Both the position numbers and the translations under genes were made by a program. The notes under the pieces are model-generated. The model was not told where the DNA came from and did no database searches. It saw nothing but the letters and a program-made list of their open reading frames with translations. 64,000 nucleotides of DNA from Paracyclopina nana (Eukaryota; Arthropoda; Copepoda; Cyclopoida; Cyclopettidae). The stretch spans positions 5,664,501 to 5,728,500 of the forward strand of contig JAGUCH010000007.1 in assembly GCA_019096065.1 (NCBI GenBank). The letters are read 5' to 3'. Below, piece after piece: positions 11,121-21,630 of this stretch (position 1 is the stretch's first letter; every line of letters starts with the position of its first letter).

Positions 11121-12291
11121 TTATTTTTTCACCATGCTGAGCAGCTCTCTTTTTAAGCGTTCTCTTTTATTGGGCTCGAGCTGCTCGAGCGCGGACGCAA
11201 TCTCTCGTTCGATTTGGTTCGGGGGCTCGGTCCTCTCTGGCCGTCTGGAGGGCGCTGGGCGATGACTGGCTCTGGCAGCAGCTGCGTAACTGGTCGGGGG
11301 TGAAGTCGTCCTTTCTCTAGTCTCACGTTCCTTATATTCTTGCTGGCGTTGTTGCAGGGCTTTGACCTCCTGCAGGGTGAAGCATCCTTGCAGGTAGCGC
11401 ACCATGCGAGGATTCTCCTCTTCAAGCTGAGCAATGAAGGATTGGACCTCCGGGCAGGCTTGGTAACGCATGTCGACTTTGAGTGGGAAGAAGCTTCCAA
11501 AACTGAGCAGGCCGTTGGCCAGATATTCTGGCGAGATCACCAGGATCTGGACTGCGATGGTTGACGGGTCGATATATAAAGATGGCTCTACATAAGACTC
11601 GTCAAGCTTGACCATAACGTCGATTTTTCGGTTGCGCACCGGGGCTTCTACGTAGACGCCGGGCAGACCTTCGTTTCCGATGGTGGCCACCTTGTAATGG
11701 GAACCCAGTGTGGGGCTCAGTACTGGGCACATGTCTTGGATGTCAAGTGCGGTATCCGTTGAGAGGTGCATTGTGTTATACAGTGGGTACGGGTTGGCCT
11801 CCTCTCCGCCCAGAAGAACTAGGGCTACTCGTGGAATCTCGTCACTTTCGGCTGCTCCGGGGCGGATTTCGAAGGTTAACCTTGCTAAGTTACGGATGCG
11901 AATGGGTTGACGAAAGGAGGTTGGCTCATATCGTTCGCCATTTTTCATGGGCCAAGCTTCCAGCTGCATTCCCCACTGAACTTCTGGCCTGGGACCTGAT
12001 TTATGATGTGCAATTGAGCATTTAGTGGAAGATAATAAAAGAGAGTTTCTTTAGTGTACCTTTTAGCGAATTCAGTTGGCGAATAAATGGGCTTTGCACT
12101 GGTTGTCGGGCTTTTTCGATTGCTATTAGGCCCTCGACAAAGCGCTCAGGAGTGTGGTGCGCAGTTAGTTCCTCTAAGCTGTAATAATAATCGAGGTCAC
12201 GTGCCCATTTTTTCCAGGGTGGGCCGTTCGGGTTCTGCAGGTGAATCGTTGGCAGCCTCACGCTCATTATCGGGCTGAGTTGGGGGTTCAT
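11121..12291 (-). CDS. Unknown conserved element protein, probably two exons
   Basis: Two frames, 12060-12291 and 11121-11995, are separated by a 64-base segment (11996-12059) with GT at its start and CAG at its end. Removing it keeps one frame of 368 codons. The middle is beta-rich in appearance; the C-terminal third is charged, with a coiled-coil-like stretch (QQRQQEYKERETRER) and a basic end. A diverged relative lies in element H at 13198-14408, sharing the spacing of motifs such as KVDM and ENP/TNP with a hydrophobic run. I do not recognise the family. Conservation in two separate elements argues for a selected role, perhaps a capsid- or matrix-like structural protein (inference). Confidence 0.5.
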
Positions 12292-12552
12292 GGGTGTCGC
12301 TATTGTCGACTTCCATGGGGCCTAGCCGGGCCTTGGGTGTCTCAGCTTGGCTATTCTGGTTCATGTCGTTTCGTGGGGCTCAACGTAGTCGTGGTGCTGG
12401 CTGCGGTGCTGGCTGCAAGTGGAATGGTCCCTTCTCGTTTTTGCAAGCTGTATTTATCTGCATCTTTGGCTGGCCCATAGGGCTGTGTGACCTTGTGGTC
12501 ACAAAGGGTTGAGCACTCGAAAACCGGTTATTTTTAAAGCGTGGGTTTTTGC

Positions 12553-12637
12553 CTTGGCGCCCTTCCTCGCTCTCCTCGCTAGGCCGCTCCGATCCGCTGC
12601 TTGGACTCGCCGGGCCCCCGCTATATATCACACTTCA
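12553..12637 (-). repeat. 5' LTR fragment of element C
   Basis: 85 bp nearly identical to the last part of 8174-8748, ending CACTTCA. Similarity stops abruptly at CTTGGCGCCC on the inner side, marking a deletion junction. Confidence 0.8.
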
Positions 12638-13197
12638 CTATGGCGAGCCGGAATGAGCACAACTTGCTAGCTCAAAGTCAGTATCAAATCTGTTTCTTTA
12701 TTGCAGTACTCGCGCTTATATATCTTTCGCACAAGGTTACGGCACTATCATAAGAGTGAGTGTTGTTAGGCGGAAGGAGGAAAAGGGTTAGTTGCATAGT
12801 TGAGTAAAAGTACAATAGAGACACATAATTGCCTTAAGTCCATCTTTTTGAAATCTGGGCTCACCTTATTGCCTGCAATGTCCACAGCAATGGCTAAGGA
12901 CATTGTGAGGTGCCTTAGAAGCTCAAGCATGCTGGTTGTTTTTGAGGAGACATAGTAGAAGTCAAGTTTAGTTCTGAAAGCTGTTGATAACTGGAGCAAC
13001 TACTACTGCCAGCTTCTATTTATACAACCCCTTCCAACTGAACTGGTTTTACTTTTTATTCATAAATCAACAAGCAAGAGGATTTTCACTTTTTCAACTC
13101 TTTCTATAATGGGAGAATTGTAACATAAACACCTGATGCTTTATTGAGGAAATGCCCCTAATCCATGTCCATAACATAAGATCAAATAAAAAAAGCT

Positions 13198-14408
13198 TAG
13201 AATTGATCTACAAACTCATTTATCGCCGCTCCAAAGGATTTTAGGTCAGTAGAGGATAGTGATTCCATTTTGGCCACAATCAGTTGTCCCAATCGAGCCT
13301 TTTCCTTGTCACCCTTAGTACGCTAAGCTTTCGGAGCTCCTTGTTTGACAGACATGGCCCCAGCAGACTGGTTAGTAGCCGCCTCCAAGTAAGTGCGAGC
13401 ACCACAACGATTTTTCTGTGGCCGGTCTTGTATTTCGGCTATTCTCAAAGAGCGAGCACCAGAGATGAATCACATCACCTGAGGGTTAGTGCGCTCCACT
13501 CTTTCCACAAACCTGCCCATATCTAAAGGTAACATGGCAGTCATGTCAACCTTGAGGTCAATCTTCCGAGGAGCTTGGGCTACCCCATGCATCAGACAAG
13601 AAGGTGTCCCCACATGCAGTTGGAAGTAGGGCGAGCTCACATCCAGGAATATTCTCGTATCAGCAAAGGAAGCATCCAAAGTTGGCTTCAACTGGACAAC
13701 TCCGTGCTTCGCCATGTGTTTGGATACCACGACTGGTACCCTGGAGCCATTTTTTCCTTGGACATTGTACACCGCATAGCTAAGGGCAGAAGGACTCTGG
13801 ATTGCAGCCCAAGTCCTCACATTTGCTCGTCGGTGATACTTGTCATCATACGCCATCTCCTTCGGCAAGTTGAAAACTGGGAGTGATCCCAGCATCAAGA
13901 AGACCACTACAAAGTCTGGCAGCGGTCCTCCCTCACTAACCGGTTTAAGGAGTAACTCAAATGATTCAAAGTTACACACCTTCAATGGACGTCGAGGGTC
14001 AGGTTGCTCCAAGACCTCTCCATTACATCATACAGTGATGTCAAAGGCCCATTCACGGCTAACCGTTTGAGGATTATTGACTGCTACTTTCAACATGGCC
14101 TCATTGTAACCCTGCTGGGTCAGTACTCTTATTGCCGTCGCCTGGCGATTATAGTTCTTGACCGTGTCCGGAAACAGTGGACGAATCAAATCGTGATAAG
14201 CCACAGGGTATCTTAACCTCGCAGCTTCATCTCCTAGAGGGAGTTCGACAATGCGAGGTCCCAACAAGTTAGGCCCAGCACGGACTACCTCACCATTGCG
14301 AGGAGGTGCTGGCCCCCCTTCATCTTGATCCATTTTTGCCCCCTCAACCCCAGTACTAGGCGCAGGGTTCATGATGGCAACCCAATAGAAAATCGAGTTC
14401 ATGATCAA
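13198..14408 (-). pseudogene. H copy of the unknown conserved element protein
   Basis: Frames 14028-14408 and 13470-14012 together line up with the protein at 11121-12291; similarity continues past the stop at 13470 to about 13200. At least one frameshift (near 14020) and two stops break it. No intron-like gap is seen at the position where the C copy has one. It sits directly behind the protease frame, so in H the reverse transcriptase slot is simply missing. Confidence 0.55.
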
Positions 14409-14949
14409 AGATATTCTTTTTTTCTATTTTTTCCTTACATGTAGTCCTCCACCTGTCTAAAAGGCCTCCCTAAAACATTTTTATCATTTAAAAACACATC
14501 ATGTACTGGGACAATCTTATCAACACTGAAAATTTGCCCTACAAAAGAACCCTTGTCTATCTCAATAGGCAATAATCCTGCATTAGTAACCTTAATATTA
14601 GCAATTCCTTGTTGATTAGAACGGATGAGGCAATCCTCCTTGCAAAGTTGGGCGGCATTGCTTATTTGGAGACATCTTTCAAAGTGAGCTATAGTTCGCC
14701 TGGTTTTTCAGCTGCACAGAAAATGTAGCGACACTTCTGGTAGGTATGTACGTCTTCTTCTGAGTTCTGGCCTCAAGTTGGAACTTATTTGCTGAGCTGA
14801 TTTCCATCAATATGGGATCATAAAACAAGCCGGTATCATGGATCAGGTCAATACCCATGATACCATCAAGTGCGAGTCCCTGGCCGCGACTGCATAGGCA
14901 GGGATCAAATGCAAGCAAAACATAGATTTATTTTCACAAAAAATATAGA

Positions 14950-15684
14950 TTACGCTGTGTGAACCTGTGTGTGGTGTGTTAGCCATGTTTGGTGTGTTCA
15001 CCGTGTTAGGTGTGTTCGCCCGTGTTCGCCGTGTTCGGTGTGTTTGCCGTGTTTGCTGTATTCGCCGTGTTTGCTGTGTACGCCGTGTTTGCCGGTGTTC
15101 AGTGTGTTCGCCCGTGTTCGGTGTGTTCGCCCGTGTTCGGTGTGTTCGCCCGTGTTCGCTGTGTTCGCTGTGTTCGGCCGTCTTCGCTGTGTTCGGCCGT
15201 GTTCGGTGTGTTCGCCGTGTTCACTGTGTTCGCTGTGTTCGCCGTGTTTGCTGTGTACGCCGTGTTCGCCATGTTCGCTGCGTTCGCCGTGTTTGCTGTG
15301 TTCGCTGTGTTCGGCTGTGTTTGGTGTGTTTGGTGTGTTCGCCGTGTTCGCTGTGTTCGCTAAGTTGACGTGTTCGCTGTGTACGCCGTGTTCGCCGTGT
15401 TCGCTGTGTTCGCTATGTTCGCTGTGTTCGCCGTGTTCGCTGTGTACACTGTGTTCGGCCGTGTTTGGTGTGTTTGCCCGTGTTTGGTGTGTTCGCCCGT
15501 GTTCGGTGTGTTCGCCCGTGTTTGCTGTGTATGCCGTGTTCGCCGTGTTCGCCGTGTTCGCCCATGTTCGCTGTGTTCGCCCGTGTTCGCCTGTGTTTGC
15601 TGAGTTTGCCCGTGTTCGCCCGTGTTTGCCTGTGTTCGGCCGTGTTCGCTGTGTTCGGCCGTGTTCGGCCGTGTTCGCTGTGTT
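14950..15684 (+). repeat. Left array of the foldback element
   Basis: About 735 bases of GTGTTCGCTGTGTTCGCC-like units, period 9-10 bases pairing into 18-20. No stop codons occur in most frames, so long reading frames (for example 251 codons) are an artefact. Confidence 0.85.
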
Positions 15685-15694
15685 CTTATTTAGC

Positions 15695-16140
15695 ACTAGG
15701 AGACCAGTCATGTCAAAACGATGAAAAAAGGCCAAAGTTTAGCCTTTGTCAAAAAAATGCAATTTTGCTCTTGCAATTATTCACATTACGCGAGTTTCGC
15801 TCCTAGCTCAAAAAGTAGAAAAAAAAATATGCTAGTTTCAGCTCTTATTTTGCACTAGGAGACCAGTCATGTCAAAACTAGATGAAAAAAGGCCAAAGTT
15901 TAGCCTTTGACAAAAAATGCAATTTTGCTCTTGCAATTATTCACGTTACGCGAGTTTTGCTCCTAGCTCAAAAAGTAGAAAAAAAATATGCTAGTTTCAG
16001 CTCTTATTTTGTACTGGGAGACCAGTCTTGTCAAAACTAGATGAAAAAAGGCCAAAGTTTGGCCTTTGACAAAAAATGCAATTTTGCTCTTGCAATTATT
16101 CACGTTACGCGAGTTTTGCTCCTAGCTCAAAAAGTTGCAA
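15695..16140 (+). repeat. Central tandem repeat, 158-bp unit, about 2.8 copies
   Basis: The unit begins GGAGACCAGTCATGTCAAAA (15698, 15858, 16017) and contains AAGGCCAAAGTTTAGCCTTT, itself a small hairpin. The copies differ by a few bases. 16141-16608 is unique and has no gene. Confidence 0.8.
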
Positions 16141-16608
16141 AAAAATAGTGAATTCTGAAGTCATGCTGAGCTCCTCTACAACTTTGGACTTCAAAGTCAA
16201 GTCCACAAGTCCACATCCAAGTCCGCTTGTTCTGTACTGCTCAGCGCTCAGCGCTATCTCAGCTCGTAGTTGTCCGATCTTAAAACTGTTTACTTCTGTG
16301 GAATCCTGAGAGTCAGCAGATCATTTCTTTATTTCATAGCAAACGTGATATTTCCCCTTTTGCAGCCGCCAGTTCTTAATGAAAAGCTCTATGTAGTACG
16401 TAGTACATAAGGCTGCCGATTTATTCGTCTATTCTATGCCAAAATTCGAAAAATGCTCCGATTTTGAAGCTTTTTACAGTTTTGGAAATGGGAGATCAAA
16501 TGGAACACTTTTTATTACTAAATCATTCAAGCAACTCAGCTAGACGTCTCCACAAAACTCAGCAGTTCGGCTGCTATTAAGGGGTAAACTTTGGTGCACG
16601 ATTTCTGT

Positions 16609-17665
16609 GAGGGCGAACACAGCGAACACGGCCAAACACAGTGAACACGGGCGAACACGGGCGAACACAGCGAACACGGCCAAACACGGTCGAACACAGC
16701 CGAACACAGCGAACACGGCCGAACACAGCGAACACGGCCGAACACAGCGAACACGGCCGAACACAGCGAACACGGCCGAACACAGCGAACACAGCGAACA
16801 CGGCCGAACGCGGCCGAACACGGCGAACCCGGCAAAACACGGCAAACACGGCCGAACACAGCGAACACGGCCGAACACAGCGAACACGGCCAAACACAGC
16901 GAACACGGCCAAACACAGAAAACACGGCCAAACACAGTGAACACGTCCGAACACAGCAAACGAGGCCGAACGCAGCGAACATGGCCGAACACGGCCGAAC
17001 ACGGCCGAACACGGGTGAACACAGCAAACACGGCCAAACACAGTGAACACGGGCGAACACAGCGAACACAGCGAACACTGCCGAACACAGCGAACACGGT
17101 CAAACACAGCGAACACGGTCAAACACCGCGAACACAGTCAAACACAGCGAACACGGCCGAACACAGCGAACACGGCCCAACACAGCAAACACGGCCGAAT
17201 ACAGCAAACACGGCCGAACACAGCGAACACGGCCGAACACAGCGAACACGGCCGAACACAGCGAACACGGCCGAACGCGGCCGAACACGGCAAACACGGT
17301 CGAACACAGCGAACACGGCCAAACACAGCGAACACGGCCGAACACAGAGAACACGGCCGAACACAGCAAACACAGCCGAACGCGGCCGAACACGGCAAAC
17401 ACGGTCAAACACAGCGAACACGGTCAAACACAGCGAACACAGTCAAACACAGGGAACACGGCCGAACACAGCGAACACGGCCAAACACAGCGAACATGGC
17501 CGAACGCGGCCGAACACGGCGAACACGGTCGAACACAGCGAACACGGCCAAACACAGCGAACACGGCCGAACACAGCGAACACGGCCGAACACAGCAAAC
17601 ACGGCCGAACACAGCAAACACAGCGAACACAGCAAACATGGGCGAACTCGGACGGACACAGCGAA
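16609..17665 (-). repeat. Right array of the foldback element
   Basis: About 1.06 kb of GAACACGGCC GAACACAGC units (19 bases). This is the inverted counterpart of the left array but about 320 bases longer. All six frames are largely open. Confidence 0.85.
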
Positions 17666-17851
17666 AAAATTTTTGCTTGCATTTGATCCCTGCCTATGCA
17701 GTCGCGGCCGAGTCCCTTGCACACATAAAATGGCCATTTCAACTGCTGCCTTCTATCATACAGTTTATTTTGTAAACTCCATTGATCCTTAAAGGGTTTC
17801 TGGAAGCACAAGTTGCACACAACATTGGAGCATTTGTAATTTTCTGAGGTC

Positions 17852-18747
17852 TTAGTTGGGGGGCAACTCTCCTGAATGCCATATGCGATAACAAGGAAAT
17901 ATTGGAGCCAGTGTCAAACAACATTTCAAAGGTGGCTCCAAGGCTGTGGATTGATACAAAAGGTCGTTTGGTATTTTCACTTCAGGATAGCAGGCTGAAA
18001 CTTGTGATTGCATGAAAAAGCTCAACGACCGTGGTGTGGAGCCACCCTGGTCGTTTGCCAGTTGTAAAGTATTGAAATGGTAGGAGGCACGAACTTCATT
18101 GACCTTCTTTGCCTCTTCTTCTGTTTCTCTTTTACTGCCAGGCCTTGGGTTGTACACACCCTTAGCAGCATCTGCTTGCTTGGAATAGCACTCAGTCTCC
18201 CGATGATTCTTCTTGGTGCAATACCAGCAAACCAAGTTGGCTCATAACTGTCCACTTGTAGGTCCCAGCGCTTGTCCTCGACCTCCACTTCCATTAATGA
18301 GATTCACAAGTGCTCCTAGTGTCAGAGGCTGGTTGTGAGGATTGCTCTCCGACTGATTACCAGCTTGCTGAATGGCCTGGACTTCTGGAACTGGTACGGT
18401 GGTTTTCTTTTCACTTGACAATGAGACCTCTACATGCTTAGCAACCTTGAAGATTTCCTTAAGGTCTGTAATGTCGTGCACAATCACCTGGTTCTTGATG
18501 GCAGGTAACAGACCAAGAATGAACTTTCGCAACTTGCTTGCAGCTTGTCAACTGCCGGATCCCCACTTAATTCGGGTACATCAATTGCCTTGATATTATG
18601 CTGAGCCATGGTGAACAGATGTCGTTGAGGAACTGGGGAGGTTTCTGTGTTATCTTCTTGTGGTGGAGCAATAGGTCAAATTGTTCCTTCTGATGAAGCC
18701 TCTTCATAAAATTCGTCCTTGTAATATTCGTCCTCACTATCAGCCAT
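17852..18747 (-). pseudogene. Gag of element H, broken
   Basis: The start is near 18747 (ATG after the leader). An internal AIDVPELSGDP motif is shared with the gag proteins of A and D. The zinc knuckle C-x2-C-x4-H-x4-C lies at about 18189-18230. An early stop, a deletion after the VDKL motif and a frame change before the knuckle disable it. Gag is the nucleocapsid precursor; with the protease downstream it confirms H is an LTR retroelement. Confidence 0.65.
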
Positions 18748-18815
18748 TTAAATAGGACACAGCATCACTCACTTCTCTTCCCTCCAGGGCTGCAGGTAAG
18801 TGAGCTGCCACCAAT

Positions 18816-19039
18816 TGTTGTGAATTTGGTGTCTATATGATGATACCTGACTTCTCTCGTACAAAGCCACAACTGAGTTTATTTCTCAACCAAGCACTGT
18901 ATATACAATGTACTGTCAAGGTGAAATAGCATTGCACATCCTGCTAGGTGAAAGTGTGGTTAGGCAGCGCGGCTAGTACTACTATATTTACTGCAGGATG
19001 ACGTGCTAGTGCCATGATGAAGGTTATAAAAACATAACA
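18816..19039 (-). repeat. 5' LTR of element H
   Basis: 224 bp, TGTT...AACA ends on the minus strand, an AATAAA signal near 18886, directly followed by primer-binding site TGGTGGCAGC (18813 downward). The LTR length is close to that of element A. No second copy was found. Confidence 0.65.
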
Positions 19040-19590
19040 TACACCACAAGATCCACAAGATTAACAGTGTCCTTGTTTCTTTCACTTCATTGCACAGAAG
19101 GGTCACTCCTAACAAAAAAGTCGCATCGTTTTCATTGAAACTTAAGGGAAAAAGGCCATCACTAATTCGGCTCTAGATTGATGCTAACACTTCAAAATTG
19201 ACTTCCATGATGTTTTTTGGGCTACTAAAATGTTATCTTTGGAGATTTTATTTTATCAAACTCAGATTTTGTCTAAGAAAATCTGTCCCAAAAGGCTGCA
19301 CAAAAATCATATAAAAAGACAGTAAGGCTTGCTTGACAGACGGCTCTGGCATTTGAAGCACGCCGGCAAATCCTTCCTGTGGTTCCATAAGGGGGAATCC
19401 GCGCAATTCACTAGTTCCCTTGGCCGCTCTAAAAGGACTTTTGATTTCGACGTAACACAATTCCTAGTTTTATTCCATTCCAGGTAATTGCTTGAGTCTT
19501 CTATTCAAGAAAATGTTTCCAGTAGTTCCATTCCCTCATTAATTTCTTGATGGTGAAGTGTAACATCCAGTGGGGTCCTGGTGTGCGACG
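19040..19590. other. No gene recognised
   Basis: A 70-codon frame at 19248-19460 (minus) has a proline/glycine-rich look but no family I can name. The rest is unassigned. Confidence 0.3.
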
Positions 19591-19594
19591 GTGC

Positions 19595-20470
19595 ACACGC
19601 TCTAAAGCCTAGGAAGGTTAGCATAGACTTTATGGTCGCGGTACCAGTCGCACCCTCCGGGTGCTGGCCGGATGTTCACTTGCCTTGGACCCGAGGCCGC
19701 AGCCTCAGTGCTCCAACTCTGGTGAGAAACACCTCTTGGCAAGCTTCTGTGCTGTAGACCTGTGATTAGGCCTCCTACCCAAGTCCTCAACAACCTCAAC
19801 AGCCTCAGACTTGAATGTATAACTGCCCAGGAGAACCAATATACGATTTATTGGTCAGGTGGTAGTCTATTCACTCAGCTTTGCACATCACACAAATTAA
19901 TGGCTACTAGTACAATGAAATATATACAGCAGTAAATATTTTTGCGGCCATCTTCTTTATGCCTCAGCACACTGGAGAAACTCTGGTCAGACATTAGCAA
20001 GGCAGAGCTCACTCAATGGGCCTCGTGCACTTAGGCCCACTTCTTGCTTCTCTGAACTCTCCCAGGTAACTCCCTGATTCCTCTCTTTCTTCTCCAGTCA
20101 ATGCGTAGCAGCATATTCCATCAGCTTCCATCAGCTTCTCTCCATCATCATGTGGCAGCAGGCCCCTTGCTATGTAGTAGCTAGCAACTCCTCCATACAA
20201 TAGCTAGCAACTTCTCCACTCAAGGTTAGGTGGATTGCCTCAGGTTGGGCTCATCATAGAAGCAGCAGCAGCAGCACCAATAATCAGAGAGTTGGAGGAG
20301 ATGGAATGATGTTTTGAAGAAGGAAGGTTGTGCGATTTTGAGGTGGTGATGTAGCGGTGAATAGGCAGGCTCCCTGGCCTCCAGTGGCTCCACTGGCTCC
20401 ACATGTCCCACAGGCTCCATAGGGGAAGTCCAGTCTAGTCCTATTCCAATCATAACGAGCTCCAGAGACA
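19595..20470 (-). repeat. Unassigned LTR-like region
   Basis: 19610-19770 shares interspersed matches (CCTAGGAAGGTTA, GAGGCCGCAGCCTCA, a GGCAAGC/GGCACGC block) with 36840-37010, so it is a dispersed repeat. An AATAAA on the minus strand near 19847 is placed as in the other LTRs. No borders could be fixed. Confidence 0.35.
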
Positions 20471-20499
20471 TGATGTACTTATTGCCCATCAGCCCTGAT

Positions 20500-21022
20500 G
20501 AGCACCGACCGCATGTGAAGTCACGGCGCGAACCCAAACACGAGCCGGTGGCTCAAGGAGTCACTTGTGGGACGCCAACAAGTGATGTCCACCATAAAGT
20601 TTCGCTGTACTTACAGATTGCAGACTTGTGACCAAGAGTGTCAAAGATAGCAATAAAGCAGCCTATTGAATACAAAACAGTGGTTTTGTGAATGGACTTC
20701 ATCTAGAAACTCAGCCTTTCAACCTGTGTTGTTCACCCTGCGCTGACTTGAAGCCTTAGCTCATCTAAAGGCCTCTCATCTCGGTAGATATCCTACGGTG
20801 TGGGAAATCTTGCTGCTCAAGAGTTTTGTCTTCAGATTTGGGAGTGCATAGACACTACAGAGCCTCCAAGGCCGACCAGGACTGTCGTACTTGCCAGTCT
20901 ACGAGAAGACTGTGTGGAGACTATAGTAGTAGAGGCCCCTTGTCTAAAAGGAGGCCACAGGCCGCTCAGAGTGCAGAGTACCTATTTAGGCATCTGAGAC
21001 CAGACTCATCAAACCCCTTTCA
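20500..21022 (+). repeat. Type G LTR, opposite orientation
   Basis: Reverse-complement match to 8174-8640, ending CCCCTTTCA at 21022. The beginning is too diverged to place exactly. It stands alone: no internal region of element C follows. Confidence 0.6.
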
Positions 21023-21380
21023 ATGGCTACTCATTTTGTTAGATTTTGTAGCATATTTGACAGGTATCGGTGCTGGTTTGCATGCCTGGACGCCACAAAT
21101 GAGGAGTTGGTTATAAACTGGTCTTGTAGGCCGCCTGATGATAGTAACAGGTAAGCTGACCTTGTCTTGTTAAGACAAGTAATTAGACTCTTCTCCAGAT
21201 CCTTCATATCGATTCTCGCGTGACAGCAGGATTGTCGCAGTTCTAGTTCTGTCTGACCTTGTGCATAATTCTGGATGATGTAGGCCAGCTCTGAGTTTAC
21301 ATCCTCATGGGTTTTGAAAATGGTAGAGAATTGGTCTCTAATGTTTCTGTCGCATTGTGTTATCACTAGGTAACGTAGAT

Positions 21381-21608
21381 TAATGGATCCTGGACTTCCC
21401 AAGATCCTAACAACTATGGCGAGCCGGAATGAGCACAACTTGCTAGCTCAAAGTCAGTATCAAATCTGTTCCTTTATTGCAGTACTCGCGCTTATATATC
21501 TGTCGCACAAGGTTACGGCACTATCATAAGAGTGAGTGTTGTTAGGCGGAAGAAGGAATATGGTTAGTAGCGTAAAAGAGTGATTGCCAGGAAGTCAAAA
21601 GTACAATA
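21381..21608 (-). repeat. 3' LTR of element A
   Basis: 228 bp; polyadenylation signal GCAATAAAGG (minus). Preceded on the minus strand by the purine-rich ATGGGGAGGGA. Differs from 27093-27320 at five positions. Confidence 0.92.
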
Positions 21609-21630
21609 TCCCTCCCCATGGTAAAAAGAT

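Larger units (their letters stand above)
8174..12637 (-). mobile_element. LTR element C, RT-less, with envelope-like gene
   Basis: The borders are TGAA...TTCA with a 4-bp duplication CTAT (8170-8173, 12638-12641). On the minus strand: 85 bp of the 5' LTR (12553-12637), a two-exon ORF (11121-12291), an envelope-like ORF (9047-10783) and a full 575-bp 3' LTR (8174-8748). Gag, protease and polymerase are absent; the truncated 5' LTR suggests an internal deletion reaching from the 5' LTR into the body. The cleanly duplicated target site suggests that either the deletion preceded insertion or the border survived it. Confidence 0.8.
8137..12817 (-). mobile_element. A-type solo LTR, split by element C
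   Basis: 8137-8173 and 12642-12817 are the two halves of an LTR closely matching those of element A (TAATGGATCC...GTACAATA on the plus strand). The outer flanks carry a 4-bp duplication GAGA (8133-8136 and 12818-12821). The break in the middle coincides exactly with the CTAT duplication of element C. Removing the LTR leaves one continuous reading frame in H, which supports a clean insertion. Confidence 0.85.
7961..12999 (-). pseudogene. H reading frame split by the solo LTR insertion
   Basis: 12822-12999 and 7961-8136 form one frame when the LTR and one GAGA copy are discounted; this is the region between the shared structural-type protein and the distal H frames. Leucine-rich, helical in appearance, no known motif. 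It may be part of an envelope-like or accessory gene by position, which is only a guess. Confidence 0.4.
14882..17709. mobile_element. Foldback (FB-like) transposon
   Basis: About 2.83 kb. The outer inverted ends match over about 39 bases, starting GGCCGCGACTGCATAGGCAG, and are flanked by CGAGTCCCT (14873-14881 and 17709-17717; 8 bp if the shared C is counted in the element). Inside each end is a long array of short tandem repeats, the right array being the reverse complement of the left. Between them is a unique middle with three 158-bp units. This build (long inverted arms made of small direct repeats) is that of foldback elements. No transposase ORF, so non-autonomous. Confidence 0.85.
14447..17924 (-). 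pseudogene. Aspartic protease of element H, split by foldback element
   Basis: 17718-17924 contains FDTGS, the retropepsin active-site motif. 14679-14872 contains the distal DGIMGIDLI motif, and a frame down to about 14447 matches the region after the protease in element D (a VTNAGLLP...KGSFVGQIF pattern). Discounting the foldback and one copy of its target duplication leaves an unbroken reading frame across the insertion site; a frameshift follows near 14690. The frame ends about 40 bases before the next ORF, with no room for RT. Confidence 0.65.
6742..19039 (-). mobile_element. Old LTR element H (gag-protease-unknown ORFs), multiply interrupted
   Basis: Read on the minus strand the order is: 5' LTR (18816-19039), primer-binding site TGGTGGCAGC, gag with zinc knuckle, aspartic protease, a protein shared with element C, then further unknown frames. 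No reverse transcriptase, RNase H or integrase motif was found in any part of H. Three later insertions sit inside it, each with its own target duplication: foldback 14882-17709, solo LTR 8137-12817, and element C nested in that LTR. Stops and frameshifts in most frames show it is ancient. The 3' LTR was not found. Confidence 0.6.

Noticed and set aside
16609..17665. CRISPR-like array
   Set aside because: Units are contiguous with no unique spacers, the DNA is eukaryotic and the array is one arm of an inverted repeat.
14967..17820. Long ORFs (up to 359 codons) on both strands in the GTGTTCGCC / GAACACGGC arrays
   Set aside because: The repeat has no stop codon, so nearly every frame is open; the products are low-complexity and contradict each other in frame. 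They are artefacts of the foldback arms.
20226..21116. Several ORFs of about 65-103 codons
   Set aside because: They lie in LTR-like DNA and lack any recognisable domain.
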